The notes beneath the pieces were generated by a model that saw nothing but the letters and a program-made list of their open reading frames with translations, did no database searches and was not told the DNA's origin. From assembly GCA_963667675.1 (NCBI GenBank), contig OY763929.1, positions 2,480,001 to 2,544,000 of the forward strand: a stretch of 64,000 bases of DNA. The letters run 5' to 3'. Shown piece after piece: positions 61,831 to 64,000 of the stretch. The position numbers were made by a program, and so were the translations under genes. This stretch comes from G963667675 sp963667675. GTDB taxonomy: Bacteria; Chloroflexota; Dehalococcoidia; Lucifugimonadales; UBA3495. The stretch's first letter is position 1. The number at the start of each line of letters is the position of its first letter.

Positions 61831-62778
61831 CTAATTTGCGGAGCGCACTCCCTGGCGAAAATACTCCACGGTCCGCCGCAGGCCGTCTTCCAACGTCACC
61901 ACAGGCTGCCACCCCAACTCCCTCTCAGCCGTGTCGCAGTGCAGGCTGATCTGGTACACGTCGCCGAGCCTGGGGGGGCCGTGCAGCGGTTCCCACCGGT
62001 ACCCAATTATGCCCTTCAACATTTCGAATATCTGGTTGATGCTGGTCCTCTTCCCGGTGCCAACGTTCATGGCGAGGCCGTTGCCTTTGTCAATCGCCAG
62101 GACATTGGCCTCAACTACGTCGTCCACGCAAATGAAGTCCCTTTCCTGGTCCCCCAGTCCGAATATTTCGGGCTGCTTCCCTTCGAGCATGGCCTGGGCA
62201 AAGATGGCGACCACCCCCGCTTCTCCGTGGGGGTCCTGCCGCGGTCCGTAGACGTTGCCGTACCGCAACGACGTGTAGTTGAGCCGGTAAAGCCGCAGGT
62301 AGAAGTCCAAGTAGACTTCACCCAGGTATTTGGACATGCCGTACGGTGATACCGGCATCACCGGATGGTCGTCGGGACAGGGATGCACCTGGGGTTCGCC
62401 ATACAATGCGCCCCCGGTGGAGGAATAGATGAACTTCTCTACACCCCAACGGCGGGCTGCCTCCAGCATGCGCAATGTGCCGGTGACGTTGGTCTCACTG
62501 TCCTTGATCGGGTCCCGGGTGGACGCCGTAACGCTGGTCTGGGCTGCCAGGTGAAACACCAAGTCAGGCTGCTCCCACTGGAATACATCCGCTGCGGACG
62601 GCTGGGTAATGTCAAGGTGATGGAAGGATGCGCCAGGATTCAGGTGTCTAAGCTTACCGGCGCTTAGATCGTCTACGACAACCACCCGGTACCCCAACTC
62701 GACAAGCCGGTCCACCAGATGGGAACCAATAAACCCGGCTCCCCCGGTCACCAGCGCCTTTTTGCCCTCGGCCATCAT
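61831..62778 (-). CDS. NAD-dependent nucleotide-sugar epimerase (UDP-glucose 4-epimerase-like)
   Basis: 315 residues. The Rossmann motif TGGAGFIGSHL is at 11-21, the catalytic triad Ser-Tyr-Lys lies in IYSSTGGALYG and SPYGMSKYLGE, and the sugar-binding RYGNVYGPRQDPHGEAG follows. It belongs to the extended SDR GalE-like group. Many such bacterial proteins are named GalE without proof, and the C-terminal residue choosing between UDP-Glc and UDP-GlcNAc cannot be judged here. An adjacent cyclophilin gene lies upstream on the same strand. Confidence 0.88.
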   Translation of the reverse strand: MMAEGKKALVTGGAGFIGSHLVDRLVELGYRVVVVDDLSAGKLRHLNPGASFHHLDITQPSAADVFQWEQPDLVFHLAAQTSVTASTRDPIKDSETNVTGTLRMLEAARRWGVEKFIYSSTGGALYGEPQVHPCPDDHPVMPVSPYGMSKYLGEVYLDFYLRLYRLNYTSLRYGNVYGPRQDPHGEAGVVAIFAQAMLEGKQPEIFGLGDQERDFICVDDVVEANVLAIDKGNGLAMNVGTGKRTSINQIFEMLKGIIGYRWEPLHGPPRLGDVYQISLHCDTAERELGWQPVVTLEDGLRRTVEYFRQGVRSAN

Positions 62779-62800
62779 GTCACCTGTGATTAAGACGCGC

Positions 62801-63502
62801 CTAATTGCTCTCGGAGATTTCTATCGTCTCGATGCGCAGTACCTCTGTCGGGACCGACAGCTCGCCGCGAGCCGACAGGCTGACGGGGGTGTTGGCCAAG
62901 ACGTCCACGGTCTCGATTCCCTCTATAACCTGCCCGAATATGGTGTAGTTGGGGGGCAGCCCGGCGTCGGCGGCGTGGACAATAAAGAACTGGCTTCCGT
63001 TGGTGTTAGGACCGGCGTTTGCCATAGCGACGATCCCCTTGGTATAGCTCCGGGTGACCGGCTCGTCGTCAAACTTGTACCCCGGCCCCCCCGCGCCGGT
63101 ACCCGTGGGGTCGCCGGTCTGGATCATGAAGTCCTTGATTACTCGATGAAAGACCACGCCATCATAAAATCTTTCACGAGCCAGGAAAACGAAGTTGTTC
63201 ACCGTCATCGGAGCGTCGGCGGCGAACAGTTCTATTGTGATGTCGCCTTTGTTGGTCCGGATGGCGGCGGTGAAATTGGAGTTGGGATTGATGGTCATCA
63301 GCGGCGGTTCCGCGTATTGCTTGATTGTGCGTCCGCTGTCCACCGACACCTGCGCAGTGGGTGTGCTTGCCAAGTCAGTGATGGGCGTGGGCGTAGGCAC
63401 TTGCTCGGGTGTAGCTTCGGGGGTCGGCGTGGGCACTTCGACTATGCACGCCGCAAGCAGCGGCAGAGCCGCCAATATCAACAGACCAACAATCAGCTTC
63501 AT
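62801..63502 (-). CDS. Cyclophilin-type peptidyl-prolyl isomerase lipoprotein
   Basis: 233 residues. The signal peptide ends at PLLAAC with Cys19. A Pro/Thr-rich linker of about 35 residues precedes a compact bacterial cyclophilin domain: VVFHRVIKDFMIQTGDP, MANAGPNTNGSQFFI and YTIFGQVIEG carry the catalytic Arg, Phe and Gln. It would speed folding of exported proteins at the outer face of the membrane. It starts 22 bases upstream of the epimerase start codon on the same strand and may share its transcript. Confidence 0.92.
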   Translation of the reverse strand: MKLIVGLLILAALPLLAACIVEVPTPTPEATPEQVPTPTPITDLASTPTAQVSVDSGRTIKQYAEPPLMTINPNSNFTAAIRTNKGDITIELFAADAPMTVNNFVFLARERFYDGVVFHRVIKDFMIQTGDPTGTGAGGPGYKFDDEPVTRSYTKGIVAMANAGPNTNGSQFFIVHAADAGLPPNYTIFGQVIEGIETVDVLANTPVSLSARGELSVPTEVLRIETIEISESN

Positions 63503-63678
63503 TTTTCTTACTTCGTTATTTTCAGCGTGTGCCGCTGGCGCCCGACTCGGTATGGTAAGTCGGTCTTCTGATACCCAGCCTGGATATGCGGCCGGTTACA
63601 GTATATTGCATAAATGCGAAAATGGGCCAAGTCAAAGAACATCGACTGCCCGGCTAAACGCTCTCAGGACAGCAGAGG

Positions 63679-64000
63679 CTACGGTTCATCGTAGTCGTCA
63701 ACAAGGTCAGGGTCTTCCCAAGGCTGTAGTCGGTCTTCCGGGTTTTCCGTCGAACGCATCCTCCGTACCACGTATCGAGCGGCTACGGCTGTCAACACAA
63801 CTATGGCCAGGGCGCCCAGAGCCAGACTGCTGAAGTTCACCCAGGGGAAGCCTGCCCCGCGGCGTTCCGGTCCAGGCCCAGCCGACCCCTGATCATCAGC
63901 CGTCCAGCGAGAGTCCAGCCCGGAAACACCGAATCCGTACGCCTGCATCATAGCATCTTCCACAGGCCAGCCCTGGGATAATTCATGCAACAGATGCTGA
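63679..64000 (-). CDS. C-terminal end of a putative peptidase-MA family membrane protein (5' end outside window)
   Basis: The frame is open to the right edge, giving 106 residues and a stop at 63679; the start is outside. The first part (HLLHELSQGWPVEDAMMQAYG, then GVSGLDSRW) resembles the C-terminal end of Chloroflexota peptidase-MA-like gluzincins, in which a bundle of short helices ends with a Trp before the linker. A single membrane helix (VNFSSLALGALAIVVLTAVAA) and an acidic tail follow, so it is anchored with its C-terminus inside. The family guess rests on this short end only. Confidence 0.55.
   Translation of the reverse strand, partial: QHLLHELSQGWPVEDAMMQAYGFGVSGLDSRWTADDQGSAGPGPERRGAGFPWVNFSSLALGALAIVVLTAVAARYVVRRMRSTENPEDRLQPWEDPDLVDDYDEP

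Overview
The window reads as a high-GC, gene-dense bacterial chromosome, most likely Chloroflexota, and within that a SAR202- or Dehalococcoidia-like lineage. This is an inference from content: paired DUF1800/DUF1501 proteins, a tandem CaiB/BaiF CoA transferase, peptide-type ABC transporters whose lipoproteins carry long low-complexity linkers, an isolated 5S rRNA gene, an acyl-CoA mutase and a molybdopterin hydroxylase. No 16S or 23S gene is present to test it.

Layout. 1-9.3 kb: end of a circularly permuted ATP-grasp protein, epoxide hydrolase, HAD phosphatase, FAH-family hydrolase, nitroreductase, then a dpp/opp-type transporter (fused ATPases and two permeases) on the minus strand. 9.7-16.3 kb: an 794-residue tandem CoA transferase and two family-5 solute-binding lipoproteins. 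16.6-24.8 kb: tRNA-Asp, SDR oxidoreductase, DUF1800-DUF1501-NHL cluster, MFS transporter, family 5 uracil-DNA glycosylase, moaD-moaE. 24.8-31.4 kb: clpC-radA, a lone 5S rRNA with its own promoter, and a membrane-bound HdrD/NarI-like Fe-S oxidoreductase. 31.5-37.6 kb is the most accessory-looking stretch: a zinc-ribbon protein, an alpha/beta hydrolase, a lipoprotein, a two-gene STAS/GHKL plus STAS-like module, and a frameshifted MrfA-type helicase gene. 37.8-51.5 kb is housekeeping: ylxP, rex, a full ATP synthase operon (atpZ-B-E-F-H-A-G-D-C), a bifunctional-nuclease family gene, a DivIVA-like gene with coaD and rsmD, and ribF-tyrS. 51.5-54.8 kb: a lipoprotein with 14 RCC1-like repeats, whose 3' end is invaded by an IS1595-type transposon with perfect 24-bp terminal repeats and two small passenger genes. 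55-64 kb: an acyl-CoA mutase large subunit, an EF-G-like GTPase, a xanthine-dehydrogenase-family large subunit, a nucleotide-sugar epimerase, a cyclophilin lipoprotein, and the tail of a putative peptidase-MA protein.

How the genes fit together. Transport (peptide-type ABC), acyl-CoA handling (CoA transferase, mutase), ring or side-chain attack (epoxide hydrolase, FAH, SDR, nitroreductase) and a molybdenum hydroxylase with moaD/moaE suggest a heterotroph using varied dissolved organic molecules, with redox control by Rex and respiration through ATP synthase. The least explained items are the STAS/GHKL module, the passenger genes in the IS, the 14-repeat propeller lipoprotein, and a mutase whose substrate-pocket residues match isobutyryl-CoA mutase rather than methylmalonyl-CoA mutase.
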